Positions 1 through 9,302 of a DNA stretch of 64,000 nucleotides are shown piece by piece; the first letter of the stretch is position 1; the number at the start of each line of letters is the position of its first letter. The stretch is from JAUMBM01 sp964441755. Its GTDB lineage: Bacteria > Bacteroidota > Bacteroidia > Chitinophagales > Saprospiraceae. The notes under the pieces are model-generated. The model was given only the letters and a program-made list of their open reading frames with translations. It was not told the origin of the DNA and did not search any database. The translations under genes and the position numbers were made by a program. The DNA is taken from contig CAYTVG010000003.1 of assembly GCA_964441755.1 (NCBI GenBank), positions 124,001-188,000 on the forward strand. Direction: 5' to 3'.

Positions 1-1693
1 TAGTGCCTTTGAGATCCAGCAAAGCATTGCGGGAGGGTAGGGGGGCTGAAGCCAAAAAATATTCCCAATCGGACTTGTCGGGTTTGCCCAGTAATTCAAG
101 CAACTGCTCAATCGCCTTCTCTCCGCCCGGCTCCCAGTCAAGAAACCGAAGCAGCTCGTAATAAGCGCTGTAATGATAATCATCTGCCTTCGGCAGATCC
201 AATGAATAATTGTAGAAGCAGTAGGCCTCAGGCAGTTGTTTTTGTTGTAAAAAAGCATGGCTTATGAGCCTGTACACAGTGAGCTGGTCCCGGTAGCGAT
301 AGCCGTCGGCTGCTGCTGCCTGCTGGCCTTGCCAGCTTTGCAGCAGCGACCAGAGTTCCTCCTGCGCCTTGGGCAGCGTCAGGTTTTTTTCAAAAATAGC
401 TGCCAGCAGCAGCTCTTTGGTGAGCTGGCTGCGGACAGCCGCCGCAGGGCGTGCGCCGATGGCGGCCCAATGCCGACGCGCAGCGGCTATATCTTTTTTC
501 AACAAAGCCAGATGCCCCAGCAGCAAGGCATACAAATCTCTGCCAAAGGCTTTGGGCGACATCTGCTGCAAGCTCGTGTACAAGGCATCTACATAGGCCT
601 GATCGGCCTGCAGCTGCTGCTGTCGCAGGTCGGCAGCAATCCCTACCGGCAAGCCGGATGCAGGTTGTTGTGAGTTGGTACGACTCAGTTGCTCGCTGAA
701 CAACCAGTCTTCAACTTTATTTATTTCTCTGACAAACAGAAGTTTAAGCAAAGGAAAATCCGCAACTGAGCCAGCAACGGACTGTATGGCTGGCAGCGCT
801 TTTCCGGGTTCTTTGAGTGCTGCGAGGGTTTCTACCGATGCTCGCTCCAATGCACTACCGGCCATCGACAGCGCGGCCTCCGACTGGGTATTGTCGTACA
901 ATTGGTAGGCGTGAATGCGCTTTTCCGGGCACTGCACAAATGAAATTGCTGCCAGCAGCGACCGCTCCGCGGCCTGAGGCGTCATTGCCGCTTTGTGGTG
1001 TAAAGCCCAACTAAAAATAATCGACGAATCGTCCTGCCGGGCTTTGGAAAAATAGGCTTTCCACACTTGGTCAAATTGCTCGCGATCTCCTCGATGCCTT
1101 GCCATCACTACATTCTGGTAAGCATAGCGCAGCACCAAAAAACTATCGTCAGTCGATTGGAGCTTATTGGCTGCCTGCTCCTGCAGCAGCCGAAGGCTTG
1201 CTGCCAACCGTGTCGTGTCGGCGGCCTGGCCGCTCCACGGATCCCGCAGCTGTCGCTGATGGGAAAAATGCTCGTAGCGTTTGGCCAACAGCAAGTAGCT
1301 GAGCGCAGCAGCCCGCGCCGGCTGCTGTAGCGCTTTCCAAAAAGCATTGTTGGCAAGCGCTGCGTCTACCGCGCCATCCAGCGCATGCTCCAGCCCGGCC
1401 AGATCCAGACCATACAGTACCGCATATACTTGTGACGCATGGATCGTAGGCCCCATATAACTTGCCCACTCAGCGCAATTGCGCAGGCGATCTTCACCTG
1501 CACTCATCTCTTCTGCCTGTAGCCGACCCGAAGCCGAATAAGCAAAAGGTTCGCAGGCATTTCCGGCCAATGAGGGACTCAGCAGAACAAGCTGGTAACT
1601 GTCAGGCCCGCTACCGGCCTGCTGTGCTGGCAACCTTACCGACAGGAACAGACATATGGCCAGCCAACCACAAAGCCCGCGGCTAGGGTGCAT
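1..1693 (-). CDS. Large exported repeat-like protein of unknown function (3' end beyond window)
   Basis: The minus-strand frame is open from the ATG at 1693 to the left edge, giving 564 visible residues with no stop, so the C-terminus lies outside. It begins with a hydrophobic signal-like segment (LCGWLAICLFLSV, ending near LPAQQ). The rest is rich in Ala, Leu and Gln with many helical stretches of the ALSYLLLAKRYEHF and RDLYALLLGHLALLKKD type, which resembles TPR or other alpha-solenoid proteins; I cannot assign a family. The start overlaps the stop of the upstream gene by 11 nt in another frame, so the two are probably translationally coupled and work together. Function unknown; export across the inner membrane is inferred from the N-terminus only. 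Confidence 0.75.
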   Translation of the reverse strand, partial: MHPSRGLCGWLAICLFLSVRLPAQQAGSGPDSYQLVLLSPSLAGNACEPFAYSASGRLQAEEMSAGEDRLRNCAEWASYMGPTIHASQVYAVLYGLDLAGLEHALDGAVDAALANNAFWKALQQPARAAALSYLLLAKRYEHFSHQRQLRDPWSGQAADTTRLAASLRLLQEQAANKLQSTDDSFLVLRYAYQNVVMARHRGDREQFDQVWKAYFSKARQDDSSIIFSWALHHKAAMTPQAAERSLLAAISFVQCPEKRIHAYQLYDNTQSEAALSMAGSALERASVETLAALKEPGKALPAIQSVAGSVADFPLLKLLFVREINKVEDWLFSEQLSRTNSQQPASGLPVGIAADLRQQQLQADQAYVDALYTSLQQMSPKAFGRDLYALLLGHLALLKKDIAAARRHWAAIGARPAAAVRSQLTKELLLAAIFEKNLTLPKAQEELWSLLQSWQGQQAAAADGYRYRDQLTVYRLISHAFLQQKQLPEAYCFYNYSLDLPKADDYHYSAYYELLRFLDWEPGGEKAIEQLLELLGKPDKSDWEYFLASAPLPSRNALLDLKGT

Positions 1694-2819
1694 AAAAAGC
1701 ATCCCACAACTGATCGATTCCATAATCCTGGATTTTTTGCGGATTCCAGTCGAAAAATATCAAGTTTGCAGCCGGTATAGCTGCTTTTAACTGCCGAACT
1801 CCTGTCATCAGCTCTTCGGCTGTAGCCTCATCTATACGCATCTCATCACCTGCACGTATGTATATACCCGCATAAGTAGTGTCTGCCAAAAATCTGAAGC
1901 GATTGTCCCGAACCTGTACGAGACCGGGGTCTGCCGAAGCTGATGCAAAATCAACTGCCCGCACAAGCCCCCTAAAACGACCGTCTCTGAATACTGCTCC
2001 CCAACTAAAAAGCGGTAAAGCCAGGTCAAGCGGTACGGGATAGTCAGCCGCTTGCAGATATGTCGACAGTATCTCTGTATCAAAAATAGCATCACGGGTG
2101 CGAAACTGCTCAACTGCCGCCAGATTGTAACACATTAGTACAGCGCGATCAACAGGCGGATACAGTCCACTGCCTGTTTCTTTGTACTGGTGCATACGCA
2201 CCGTACAGCTAATTTGCCACTGTGGGTACTGTCGTTTTAGTGCCGTCAGGAAGGCAAAATAGTAAGGACGACTTGCTTCTGTCCAGTCGCAATCGATCTG
2301 CAGCTGGCGGATAGATATCGTCGATCGCAAGGTGCTGCCTGCTATGGGTGGCCGCTCAATATCAGCGATGGTAGTACCCTGCAGGAAAGGATGCCCGGCT
2401 ACGACAGTGCGACTGATTTCCGCAACTTTTTCCCCCACCTGTCTGGCCAGTTTATCCGGATCATGCGGTTTTAGAAAAACCCGGTTGGTCATATACACCA
2501 CCGGACACAACTGTAGGGGACCTTTATTGGGTACAACTGACCCCCAGCCACCAGCGGGCCACTGCGGCGGTAGCTGCAGTGGTGCGACGGGTACCGGCAT
2601 GTCGTGATAATCACTCCAGTCCACATCAAAATACCGCAAGTAGAGCAGGTCAACATCCATGGCATCAGCCAGACGGCGATCTGTAGCATCAAAGGCCAGG
2701 TTGGTTCGCCAATAGTAGAGCGCACGCTTCGATTCCCGGGCGCCTTCCGCCGGCCGTTGCTGCCATGCCAAAGCTGCGAGTGCCAATAGCACCATACCCG
2801 GCAGATAGAGATGTTTCAT
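1683..2819 (-). CDS. Exported TIM-barrel-like protein (glycoside-hydrolase-like, DUF3142-like)
   Basis: This encodes 378 residues from the ATG at 2819, chosen over an ATG at 2846 because it starts directly with a signal peptide (MKHLYLPGMVLLALAALA). The mature part has strand-end motifs of a beta/alpha barrel: DLLYLRYFDVDW early, LQIDCDWTEASRPYYFAFL in the middle, then AVLMCYNL and LALPLFSWGAVF. The LQxDCDWT-type motif and overall plan resemble uncharacterised glycosidase-like proteins of the DUF3142 kind, but this is recall from family patterns and no substrate can be given. It is the first gene of a pair with the large protein at 1-1693, whose start overlaps this stop by 11 nt. Confidence 0.75.
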   Translation of the reverse strand: MKHLYLPGMVLLALAALAWQQRPAEGARESKRALYYWRTNLAFDATDRRLADAMDVDLLYLRYFDVDWSDYHDMPVPVAPLQLPPQWPAGGWGSVVPNKGPLQLCPVVYMTNRVFLKPHDPDKLARQVGEKVAEISRTVVAGHPFLQGTTIADIERPPIAGSTLRSTISIRQLQIDCDWTEASRPYYFAFLTALKRQYPQWQISCTVRMHQYKETGSGLYPPVDRAVLMCYNLAAVEQFRTRDAIFDTEILSTYLQAADYPVPLDLALPLFSWGAVFRDGRFRGLVRAVDFASASADPGLVQVRDNRFRFLADTTYAGIYIRAGDEMRIDEATAEELMTGVRQLKAAIPAANLIFFDWNPQKIQDYGIDQLWDAFYAP

Positions 2820-2974
2820 AGGGGATGCCTGATTAAGTGAACACAAGGATAAAAATCAGCAAACAAGCAAACTGCGTCAAAAGGCTCTCCGACGGCCCGC
2901 ACGCTCAGTGAGTGCTCACAGAATATTCTGTTTCGCCATTTTTGACGCCAACAATATTGCTGAAAAACTCATAC

Positions 2975-3526
2975 CTACTGGCCATTGTATTGTTCAAATC
3001 TAATTGTCTTGTAATGCTCACCCACCACATAGCGGAGTTCGCGCATAAGCCCGTCCGGTGCCTTATAGCCCGGAGAAATAGTAATACGGTTGTGCTGCTC
3101 ATCCAGGTATACAAATGAAGGATACTGCATCCTGTTGTCGAGCAATGCTGCTGCCAACTCGTGATAACCGCGCATACCACTGCGCTGAAAACCAAATGTA
3201 TGGCCCTTGTAGCTTATTTCTGCCTGTTGCTCGGCATTGAACTTGACAGCATAAAAGTGCTTATTGATATAGTCGGCTACCAGTGAGTCAGTAAAAGTAG
3301 ACGCATCCATGCGCTTACAATACCCGCACCAGTCAGTGTATACATCTACAAATATTTTGCGCGGACTGCGCTCACAGGCTGCCACTGCTTCCTCCCAGCT
3401 ATACCAGCGTATTTGTGTTGGTGGTGGCTGCTCTACAACGCTCTGTACAGGCTCTGCTTTTCGGCTAAAAGCAACGCCAACAATGCCAACTGCCAATAAC
3501 AAGGTAAATTGAACAAATCGCTTCAT
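2975..3526 (-). CDS. Exported thioredoxin-fold protein with WCGYCK motif
   Basis: This 183-residue protein has an N-terminal signal segment (MKRFVQFTLLLAVGIVGVAF) and a thioredoxin-like domain with the active-site motif DWCGYCKRMD near residue 65. The downstream stretch YPSFVYLDEQHN supplies the cis-proline strand (YPSFVYLD) expected of the fold. It resembles the DUF255/thioredoxin_7 proteins of Bacteroidota that act in the periplasm as thiol-disulfide reductants or isomerases; the partner is unknown. It has the same orientation as the two genes to its left but is separated from them by about 155 nt. Confidence 0.85.
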   Translation of the reverse strand: MKRFVQFTLLLAVGIVGVAFSRKAEPVQSVVEQPPPTQIRWYSWEEAVAACERSPRKIFVDVYTDWCGYCKRMDASTFTDSLVADYINKHFYAVKFNAEQQAEISYKGHTFGFQRSGMRGYHELAAALLDNRMQYPSFVYLDEQHNRITISPGYKAPDGLMRELRYVVGEHYKTIRFEQYNGQ

Positions 3527-3735
3527 CTCGAGTATTTGTTTTTTTCAATAATATTTTCAGAAAGAAAAACAAGCTGCATCATCAACTGTTTGTATCATGC
3601 GGTTCGGTGAGAAGTGTATTCCTGGTGTACATACAGCTATGTGCCAAGCTGGCTGACTAGCTGAATACATGCCACAAGATACAATCTGACCGGTAAAATT
3701 AGGTACGTTTTTTTCTGTAATGACGCAAACGAATT

Positions 3736-4299
3736 ATGAGTCGTAAAATTGTACTTGCTGTAGGTGGCTCAAGTGGCTCCCTGTATGCCTGGCTGTTATT
3801 TGAACGATTGGCTGCCATGGCAGATCAATGGGAGCGGGTAGGGGTGGTAATGACGGATAATGCACGCTACAACTGGGAGTGGGAGCTGGGCAATAAGCAC
3901 TATGATCAATACCCATTTACGTATTACGACAACAAAGATTTTCTGGCACCTTTTGCTTCCGGTTCAGCTCGTTATGATACCATGATTATCTGCCCTTGTT
4001 CCATGGGGCTGCTGGGTCGTATTGCACATGGTACGGGCGCAGATCTCATCACGCGGGCGGCCGACGTGGCCTTGAAAGAGCGAAGAAAACTAATTTTGGT
4101 TCCCAGAGAAACACCGTTCAGCTTGATACACCTTCGCAACATGACCCAACTGACCGAGGCGGGTGCTGTTATTTGCCCGGCAATACCTTCCTTCTATAGT
4201 AAGCCAGAAAGTCTGGAGGCTGCAGCCGCTACGGTGGTTGACAGGGTGCTTGATTTGGCTGGCTTCGAACAGCAAACGTATCGCTGGAGTGGCGGATAA
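3736..4299 (+). CDS. ubiX: Flavin prenyltransferase UbiX
   Basis: This 187-residue protein belongs to the UbiX/Pad1 family, which joins dimethylallyl phosphate to FMN to make the prenylated flavin needed by UbiD-type decarboxylases. The sequence shows the N-terminal flavin-binding loop (AVGGSSGSLYAW), the central PCSMGLLGRIAHGTGADLIT block, the LILVPRETPFSLIHLRNM block and the C-terminal PAIPSFYSKP block, in the usual order and at normal length. In futalosine-pathway bacteria a UbiX/UbiD pair serves menaquinone synthesis; a UbiA-type gene of the same pathway lies at 7388-8302. A promoter-like TACGTTTT at 3704-3711 precedes the gene. Confidence 0.95.
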   Translation: MSRKIVLAVGGSSGSLYAWLLFERLAAMADQWERVGVVMTDNARYNWEWELGNKHYDQYPFTYYDNKDFLAPFASGSARYDTMIICPCSMGLLGRIAHGTGADLITRAADVALKERRKLILVPRETPFSLIHLRNMTQLTEAGAVICPAIPSFYSKPESLEAAAATVVDRVLDLAGFEQQTYRWSGG

Positions 4300-4479
4300 A
4301 GGAGTACAATCTGGTTTATCCGGGTCTCATGGGCGTATTCATGAACACACGTAAAGAGCTGACCATTTACAACATTTGTTGGTCTAAGTCCAAAATAAAC
4401 TGTATTATTGCGCGTTTTTTTACCGTTTAGCTGTGTTGCCTTTTCCGGCACTCCATTATTAACCGTAACCATTCCAACA

Positions 4480-5136
4480 ATGCTAAAAAGTATCAGTACG
4501 CTAAGCCTTTGTGTGCTAGCTTTCTCATTTATTTATGCACAAAATCAATCCATGGATTCAGTAAGTTACAGCCTGGGCATCCTGATGGCACAGAATTTGC
4601 AGCGCCAAGGTTTCGAAAACATCGATGCAGCTTCTATGGCCGCAGGCATCAACGACGTAATCAGCGGTAATCCCCTTAAAGTCGCCCCAAATCAGGCCAA
4701 CGATATTGTCAACGAATATCTTTCAGCACAACAAATGAAACAACACGGAACCAACAAAACCGCGGGTGAGGCCTTTTTGGCTGAAAATGCAAAGCGCCCG
4801 GGTGTAACCGTTCTTCCCAGCGGGCTTCAGTATGAAATCCTGAAGGCCGGCAGCGGCCCTAAGCCGGCAGCCAGCAACCGTGTAACGGTACACTACCATG
4901 GCACACTGATTGATGGTACTGTTTTTGACAGTTCTGTTGATCGCGGTCAACCCGCAACCTTCGGTGTAACACAGGTTATCCAGGGCTGGGTAGAGGGTCT
5001 GCAGCTTATGCCACAAGGTTCTAAGTGGAAATTGTTCATTCCCTATGAGTTGGCTTATGGCGAACGTGCCGCAGGTGCTAAAATCCAGCCTTTCTCTGCC
5101 CTCATTTTTGAGGTTGAACTGCTGAGCATACAGTAA
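4480..5136 (+). CDS. FKBP-type peptidyl-prolyl isomerase, exported (Mip/FklB-like)
   Basis: The protein has 218 residues from the ATG at 4480, preferred over an in-frame ATG at 4408 because it begins with a clean signal peptide (MLKSISTLSLCVLAFSFIYA). The N-terminal part (SVSYSLGILMAQNLQRQGF) is the helical dimerisation region of Mip/FklB proteins. The C-terminal FKBP domain (about residues 110-218) shows VTVHYHGTLIDGTVFDSS, the VIQGWVEGLQLMPQGSKW core and IPYELAYGERAAG. It should speed proline isomerisation during folding of periplasmic or outer-membrane proteins. It is a single-gene unit closed by a strong bidirectional hairpin. Confidence 0.93.
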   Translation: MLKSISTLSLCVLAFSFIYAQNQSMDSVSYSLGILMAQNLQRQGFENIDAASMAAGINDVISGNPLKVAPNQANDIVNEYLSAQQMKQHGTNKTAGEAFLAENAKRPGVTVLPSGLQYEILKAGSGPKPAASNRVTVHYHGTLIDGTVFDSSVDRGQPATFGVTQVIQGWVEGLQLMPQGSKWKLFIPYELAYGERAAGAKIQPFSALIFEVELLSIQ

Positions 5137-5165
5137 CTGCTGTCGTCGTTCAGGAAGTCTGAAAT

Positions 5166-5208
5166 ACAAAGAGCCGGGTTAATTCTTTCGATTAATCCGG
5201 CTCTTTGT
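5166..5208. terminator. Bidirectional hairpin terminator between FKBP gene and OmpA-family gene
   Basis: An 18-bp stem (5166-5183 with 5191-5208, one G-T pair) closes a 7-nt loop TCTTTCG. It lies between the stops of two convergent genes (5136 and 5242) and can serve both. Confidence 0.85.
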
Positions 5209-5241
5209 GTTTGTTCTGCCGACGATACGTGTATTTTCGCC

Positions 5242-7251
5242 TCAGTTGATTATTCTGATCTCTGTGCGTCTGTTTTTTTGATACTGATCCTCAGTACAGT
5301 GTACACCGTCTCTACACTCATTGACTGGCTGTGACTCTCCGTAGCCTCTTGGCAGCAACTGCTCCTTGCTTATGCCCTGCGCCACCAGCCACTCCACAAT
5401 CGTTTCTGCCCTTCGCTGCGATAGCAGCAGATTTTCTGCATTCCCGCCTCTACTGTCCGTATGAGAGCTGATTTCTACTTTGACTGCCGGGTTTTGCTTC
5501 AACAGGCCGAGTAGTTTTCTCAGTTCAACCATGTTGGAAGGATCAATCTTCGCACTTGCTGTAGGATAGTAAACATTGAGTCTGTACACAGGCAACGCCT
5601 GTGTACTGCCAGTAGTTGACGAGACCCTCTCAAATAGCTGATCTGCGCCGGCCAAGCCCACGTTCACTGTAGTGGTGTTGGAAACTATCGGTGCGCCCCC
5701 CCCCTTAGGGGATTCCGGCGGAGCAACAGCCGCGGCTGTTGCCGGCTTCAGCTGCCAGACCATTCGAAGCCTGTTGTTGACATCAGCCTGATCAGTACAA
5801 AACCTAAGTGTGTCCGGTTTAAATCGGCTATCCATATTGACCAGCGTAAAGCAGCCGCTGTTGGTAAAGGATTGTTCCCAAAGGGGAGTATTCAACAAGA
5901 CAGGTGTTATCCTGTCACCTGCAACCAGTTTTGCAGGCAGCGGATCGCGAGGAGATCCTCCTTCAGCAAGCCGAAGAAGCACTTCAACAGTCACCGTTTG
6001 CAGGCTAAAATAGTAAATATCATCTTTGCCGACTCCACCGGGACGATTGGATACAAGGTAACCGTTGCCAGCTTTGTTGTCCATAATCAGGCCAAAATCA
6101 TCGTATGCAGAATTGATGGGACTACCCGGGTTTTCAACAGGACTCCATTGGCCCCCTGCCTGCTCTCTCGACCTGAAGATATCTTGTTTTCCCAAACCGG
6201 GACGGCTGTCAGTAGCAAAGTACAACCATCCTTCGGAATCCATAAACGGATAAAGCTCATCGCCGGCAGTGTTGATGGCCGGACCAAGATTTTCAGGCTC
6301 ACTCCAGGTTTCTCCCTGCCTGTAGACTACATACAAGTCCTTACCCCCCATACCACCGGGGCGATCTGAAGAAAAAAACAGCCGCTTGCCATCCGGACTG
6401 AGTGCCGGATGTGCAGATGAGTGTGCCGACCGGTTGAAAGGGAGCGAAATTGATTTTGCCCACAATGCCCCGTATACTTGTCGGCTCATGTGTATTTCCA
6501 GGCGCGAAAAAAGACTGTTTTTATCGCTGTTTGACTGATTGCGGGTAAAAAACATCTCTGTTCCCAAAGCATTGAAACAGGGTACCGCCAGGCTTCCTTC
6601 AGCACGCAAAGCCGGCGCAAAGGGAACTATCTGATCATAGCGTACTAACCCGACTGTACCGGAAGCTTCCGCGGCAGGGCGGGTAAAATACAGGTCAAAG
6701 CCTCCGGAAACAGAAGGTCTGTCAGAACTAAAAACGATGCCATTTTCATAGTAGGCAACTCCAAGGTCGCTGTCCGGACTGTTGACAGCGATGGAGCGCA
6801 GATTGGCACGCAGCGCAGGTTGCTCTTTTAACGACTGACGGTATGAACACACATCTCTGAGTACCGACCGGTTAGCGTAGGCTGGTTCAGCAGCCAAAAA
6901 TCGGTCAAAAGAGGCCGATGCAAGCCCACATGAATCGAGCTGCAGACACATAAGGCCGTGGAAATAGTACAACTGTGCAGGTGGTGCAGGCAGAGCCAAA
7001 GCTACTTCATACCACCTTTTGGCTTCCTCATATTTGCCAAGCCGCCTGTAAGCCTCTGCCATACCTGCCACAGCCGCCGCACGATCCGACGATTTTCTTG
7101 CAGCCAGGGTATACACCTCTATAGCCTCTTCATACCGAAGAGCTTCCATTAGCTGCGCCGCATGTGATAGTACTGTATGCTGGCCCTGTACCGTTCCTGT
7201 TACTATTGTCAAAAAACCGAGTAGTACCAGTCCACTTATGCTCATTCTCAT
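5242..7251 (-). CDS. OmpA-family protein with TPR and beta-propeller repeats (PorE-like)
   Basis: This 669-residue exported protein has, in order: a signal peptide, TPR-like helices (about residues 25-130), a PD40 beta-propeller region with recurrent motifs such as FSSDRPSVSGGFDLYF, FFSSDRPGGMGGKDLY and YFATDSRPGLGKQDIF (about 150-420), a beta-rich linker, and a C-terminal OmpA peptidoglycan-binding domain (about 560-669) with ISSHTDSRGG, LSQRRAETIVEWL and NRRTEIRI. This TPR, propeller, linker and OmpA order matches PorE of the type IX secretion system, which ties the secretion machine to peptidoglycan. Bacteroidota carry several such proteins, so assignment to PorE itself is inference. It stands alone between convergent or co-oriented neighbours. 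Confidence 0.85.
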   Translation of the reverse strand: MRMSISGLVLLGFLTIVTGTVQGQHTVLSHAAQLMEALRYEEAIEVYTLAARKSSDRAAAVAGMAEAYRRLGKYEEAKRWYEVALALPAPPAQLYYFHGLMCLQLDSCGLASASFDRFLAAEPAYANRSVLRDVCSYRQSLKEQPALRANLRSIAVNSPDSDLGVAYYENGIVFSSDRPSVSGGFDLYFTRPAAEASGTVGLVRYDQIVPFAPALRAEGSLAVPCFNALGTEMFFTRNQSNSDKNSLFSRLEIHMSRQVYGALWAKSISLPFNRSAHSSAHPALSPDGKRLFFSSDRPGGMGGKDLYVVYRQGETWSEPENLGPAINTAGDELYPFMDSEGWLYFATDSRPGLGKQDIFRSREQAGGQWSPVENPGSPINSAYDDFGLIMDNKAGNGYLVSNRPGGVGKDDIYYFSLQTVTVEVLLRLAEGGSPRDPLPAKLVAGDRITPVLLNTPLWEQSFTNSGCFTLVNMDSRFKPDTLRFCTDQADVNNRLRMVWQLKPATAAAVAPPESPKGGGAPIVSNTTTVNVGLAGADQLFERVSSTTGSTQALPVYRLNVYYPTASAKIDPSNMVELRKLLGLLKQNPAVKVEISSHTDSRGGNAENLLLSQRRAETIVEWLVAQGISKEQLLPRGYGESQPVNECRDGVHCTEDQYQKNRRTEIRIIN

Positions 7252-7387
7252 TGGCTAAAGATTTAGCGAACGCAGTCCTTTACAGAACTGCACTTGCAGA
7301 TGATCCGGGATTGTACACAAGGGGGGAGCCTACCTATCGGCACAGGTGCTCAGCAAAAAAACAGTCACAGCTGAGCCCGCTGTGTCA

Positions 7388-8302
7388 TCAAACAGTTAAT
7401 GCATCAATAATCAAAAATGACCCAAATATAACACTTGCCACACCATTGGTGGTAAAAAAAGCCAGATTTATCCTGCTCAAGTCATTGGCTTTTACAAGAC
7501 TATGCTGATAAACCAGCAAACTGATGAAAACAAGTGCAGCTGCATAGCTGAGCCACCCAAAAGCCGTATATGTTTGCTGCTGTTGCATTATTGTGATAAC
7601 CAGCAAGATAGCTGCTGTCGCATGTAATATCTTCGAAAGCTGAAGTGACCGCTGAACGCCCATGCGAGAAGGTACCGACTGTAGTGATTCGCGCTTGTCA
7701 AAGGCTGCATCCTGCAGGGCATATATAATGTCAAAACCGGATACCCACAACAGTACGATAACACCGTATTGTATGGGAAGCCAGTCAAAATGCCCCGTAA
7801 CACTCAGATAAGCCCCCACAGGTGCGAGCGATAATCCCAGTCCTAAGACAAAATGACAAAGCCAGGTAAAGCGCTTGGTATAGCTGTATCCGAGGACAAC
7901 CAGTAAAGCCACCGGCGACAAGTAAAAGCACAGAGGGTTGATAAACCAGGTTGTACAGACAAACAACAGCGAATTGATGATTACAAAAGTCAACACAGCT
8001 CCGGGTGATAGTATCCCGGCGGGAATTTCACGAATGGCTGTGCGCGGATTTCGGCCGTCTATGTCCCGGTCAAGCCAGCGGTTAAATGCCATGGCAGCAC
8101 TTCTTGCAAAAACCATACACAATAGTACCAGTAAAAGCAACCTCCATGACAGGGTTTCCGAGCTGCCGAGCGTTGCCAGGGTAAATCCTACCAGTGCAAA
8201 GGGCAATGCAAAAACTGTATGGCTGAACTTAATCAGGGAAAGAAAATTTTTCAGCTGTGCACCTGTCGTATGGTGTATTTCGGGACTCGTATTTGTATCC
8301 AT
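7388..8302 (-). CDS. UbiA-family prenyltransferase, probably menaquinone enzyme MqnP
   Basis: This 304-residue polytopic membrane protein carries both Asp-rich motifs of the UbiA family: FNRWLDRDIDGRNPRTAIRE and YALQDAAFDKRESLQSVPSR. These bind Mg-diphosphate and the aromatic acceptor. The NPRTAIREIPAG stretch is typical of the UbiA-like enzyme that co-occurs with the futalosine menaquinone pathway (MqnP), and ubiX lies 3 kb away, so prenylation of a menaquinone precursor is the best inference; 4-hydroxybenzoate prenylation is the alternative. An exact TAACTTTG promoter element on the minus strand (8517-8524) would give a leader of about 200 nt. Confidence 0.88.
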   Translation of the reverse strand: MDTNTSPEIHHTTGAQLKNFLSLIKFSHTVFALPFALVGFTLATLGSSETLSWRLLLLVLLCMVFARSAAMAFNRWLDRDIDGRNPRTAIREIPAGILSPGAVLTFVIINSLLFVCTTWFINPLCFYLSPVALLVVLGYSYTKRFTWLCHFVLGLGLSLAPVGAYLSVTGHFDWLPIQYGVIVLLWVSGFDIIYALQDAAFDKRESLQSVPSRMGVQRSLQLSKILHATAAILLVITIMQQQQTYTAFGWLSYAAALVFISLLVYQHSLVKANDLSRINLAFFTTNGVASVIFGSFLIIDALTV

Positions 8303-8660
8303 ACTTTCTTATGTTTCGGCAATGGAAAATTCAGAGCTTGTTCGGGATCTTCTGCCGGGAGAAAAATAAGGCAAGATTTTGCGCGTTGTAAATTTTCATG
8401 GAAGACAAGCGTTACTGCCTGTATGAAAATATATAATAACCCACAGAAAAGATCCGCCTTCGACCACATGTACAATCCTCAACAAGTCCTGAAACCACTT
8501 TTCCACAAATAGCGGGCAAAGTTAGTTAATTGAATGCACACGATATCTGCACCTGCGCATATTTATCTAAGACCAATATACAACCAAAACAGACTGTCTT
8601 TCGTTCAGCTTAAACATGGCAGAAAATGCTGCCTTCTCTCTAACCGTATCTGCACAGACG
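8303..8660. other. Intergenic divergent promoter region
   Basis: This 358-nt stretch separates the UbiA-type gene from the YggS-type gene. It holds a minus-strand TAACTTTG element at 8517-8524. I see no convincing small gene in it; short open frames here overlap the neighbours and look random. The leader left of 8510 is unusually long for the UbiA-type gene, but I see no strong hairpin in it. Confidence 0.5.
8517..8524 (-). promoter_or_regulatory. TAnnTTTG promoter element upstream of UbiA-type gene
   Basis: The minus strand reads TAACTTTG, an exact match to the Bacteroidota -7 element. I found no TTG at the usual spacing, so confidence is moderate. Confidence 0.45.
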
Positions 8661-9302
8661 ATGAAGTTACAAACTCTTCTCGACGAGCTGTCTCCCTTCG
8701 GAGCACGTCTTATCGCCGTATCCAAAACGCAACCACTATCTGCTATTTTGTCCCTCTACGAACAAGGGCAGCGCGACTTTGCTGAAAACAGGGTTCAGGC
8801 ATTGGTCGAACGCTACGAACAGCTGCCCAAAGATATCCGCTGGCATCTCATCGGACATCTGCAGACCAACAAAGTCAAATATATCGCCCCTTTTGTTCAC
8901 TGCATTCACGCTATTGACAGTCAAAAATTACTGGAAGAAATTAATCGGCAGGCAGCGCGATATGACCGATCCGTCAACGGCCTGCTCCAACTGAAGATTG
9001 CCCGTGAAGAGAGTAAGTACGGCCTTAGCCTTCCGGAAGCTGAGGCGCTCATTACCGCTTGTCCAAACCCCGACCACCTAAAGATTATTGGTCTGATGGG
9101 GATGGCCACACTGACTGATGACCAGAAGCAGGTGAGCGGAGAGTTTGAGCAACTGCAGACCCATTTTTCATATCTAAAACAAAAGTATTATGCCACAGAT
9201 CCAGCCTTCAGGGAGCTTTCCATGGGCATGTCGGGCGACTATATGCTGGCATTACAGGCCGGAAGTACGATGGTTCGTATAGGCAGCCTGCTATTCAGCT
9301 AG
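8661..9302 (+). CDS. YggS/PLPBP-family pyridoxal phosphate homeostasis protein
   Basis: The protein has 213 residues from the ATG at 8661 (an in-frame ATG at 8616 would add 15 residues that do not look like the family). It has the hallmark IAVSKTQP with the PLP-binding lysine, GQRDFAENRVQAL, WHLIGHLQTNKVKYI, LKIAREESKYGL and the final SMGMSGDYMLAL and GSTMVRIGSLLF blocks, all in YggS order. Members bind PLP without a known enzymatic reaction and keep vitamin B6 and amino-acid pools in balance in the cytoplasm. Its stop overlaps the stop of convergent rarA by 8 nt. Confidence 0.93.
   Translation: MKLQTLLDELSPFGARLIAVSKTQPLSAILSLYEQGQRDFAENRVQALVERYEQLPKDIRWHLIGHLQTNKVKYIAPFVHCIHAIDSQKLLEEINRQAARYDRSVNGLLQLKIAREESKYGLSLPEAEALITACPNPDHLKIIGLMGMATLTDDQKQVSGEFEQLQTHFSYLKQKYYATDPAFRELSMGMSGDYMLALQAGSTMVRIGSLLFS

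Noticed and set aside
8251..8475. Minus-strand 74-codon frame in the leader of the UbiA-type gene
   Set aside because: It overlaps the start of the UbiA-type gene in another frame and has no family character; the region is better explained as a leader.
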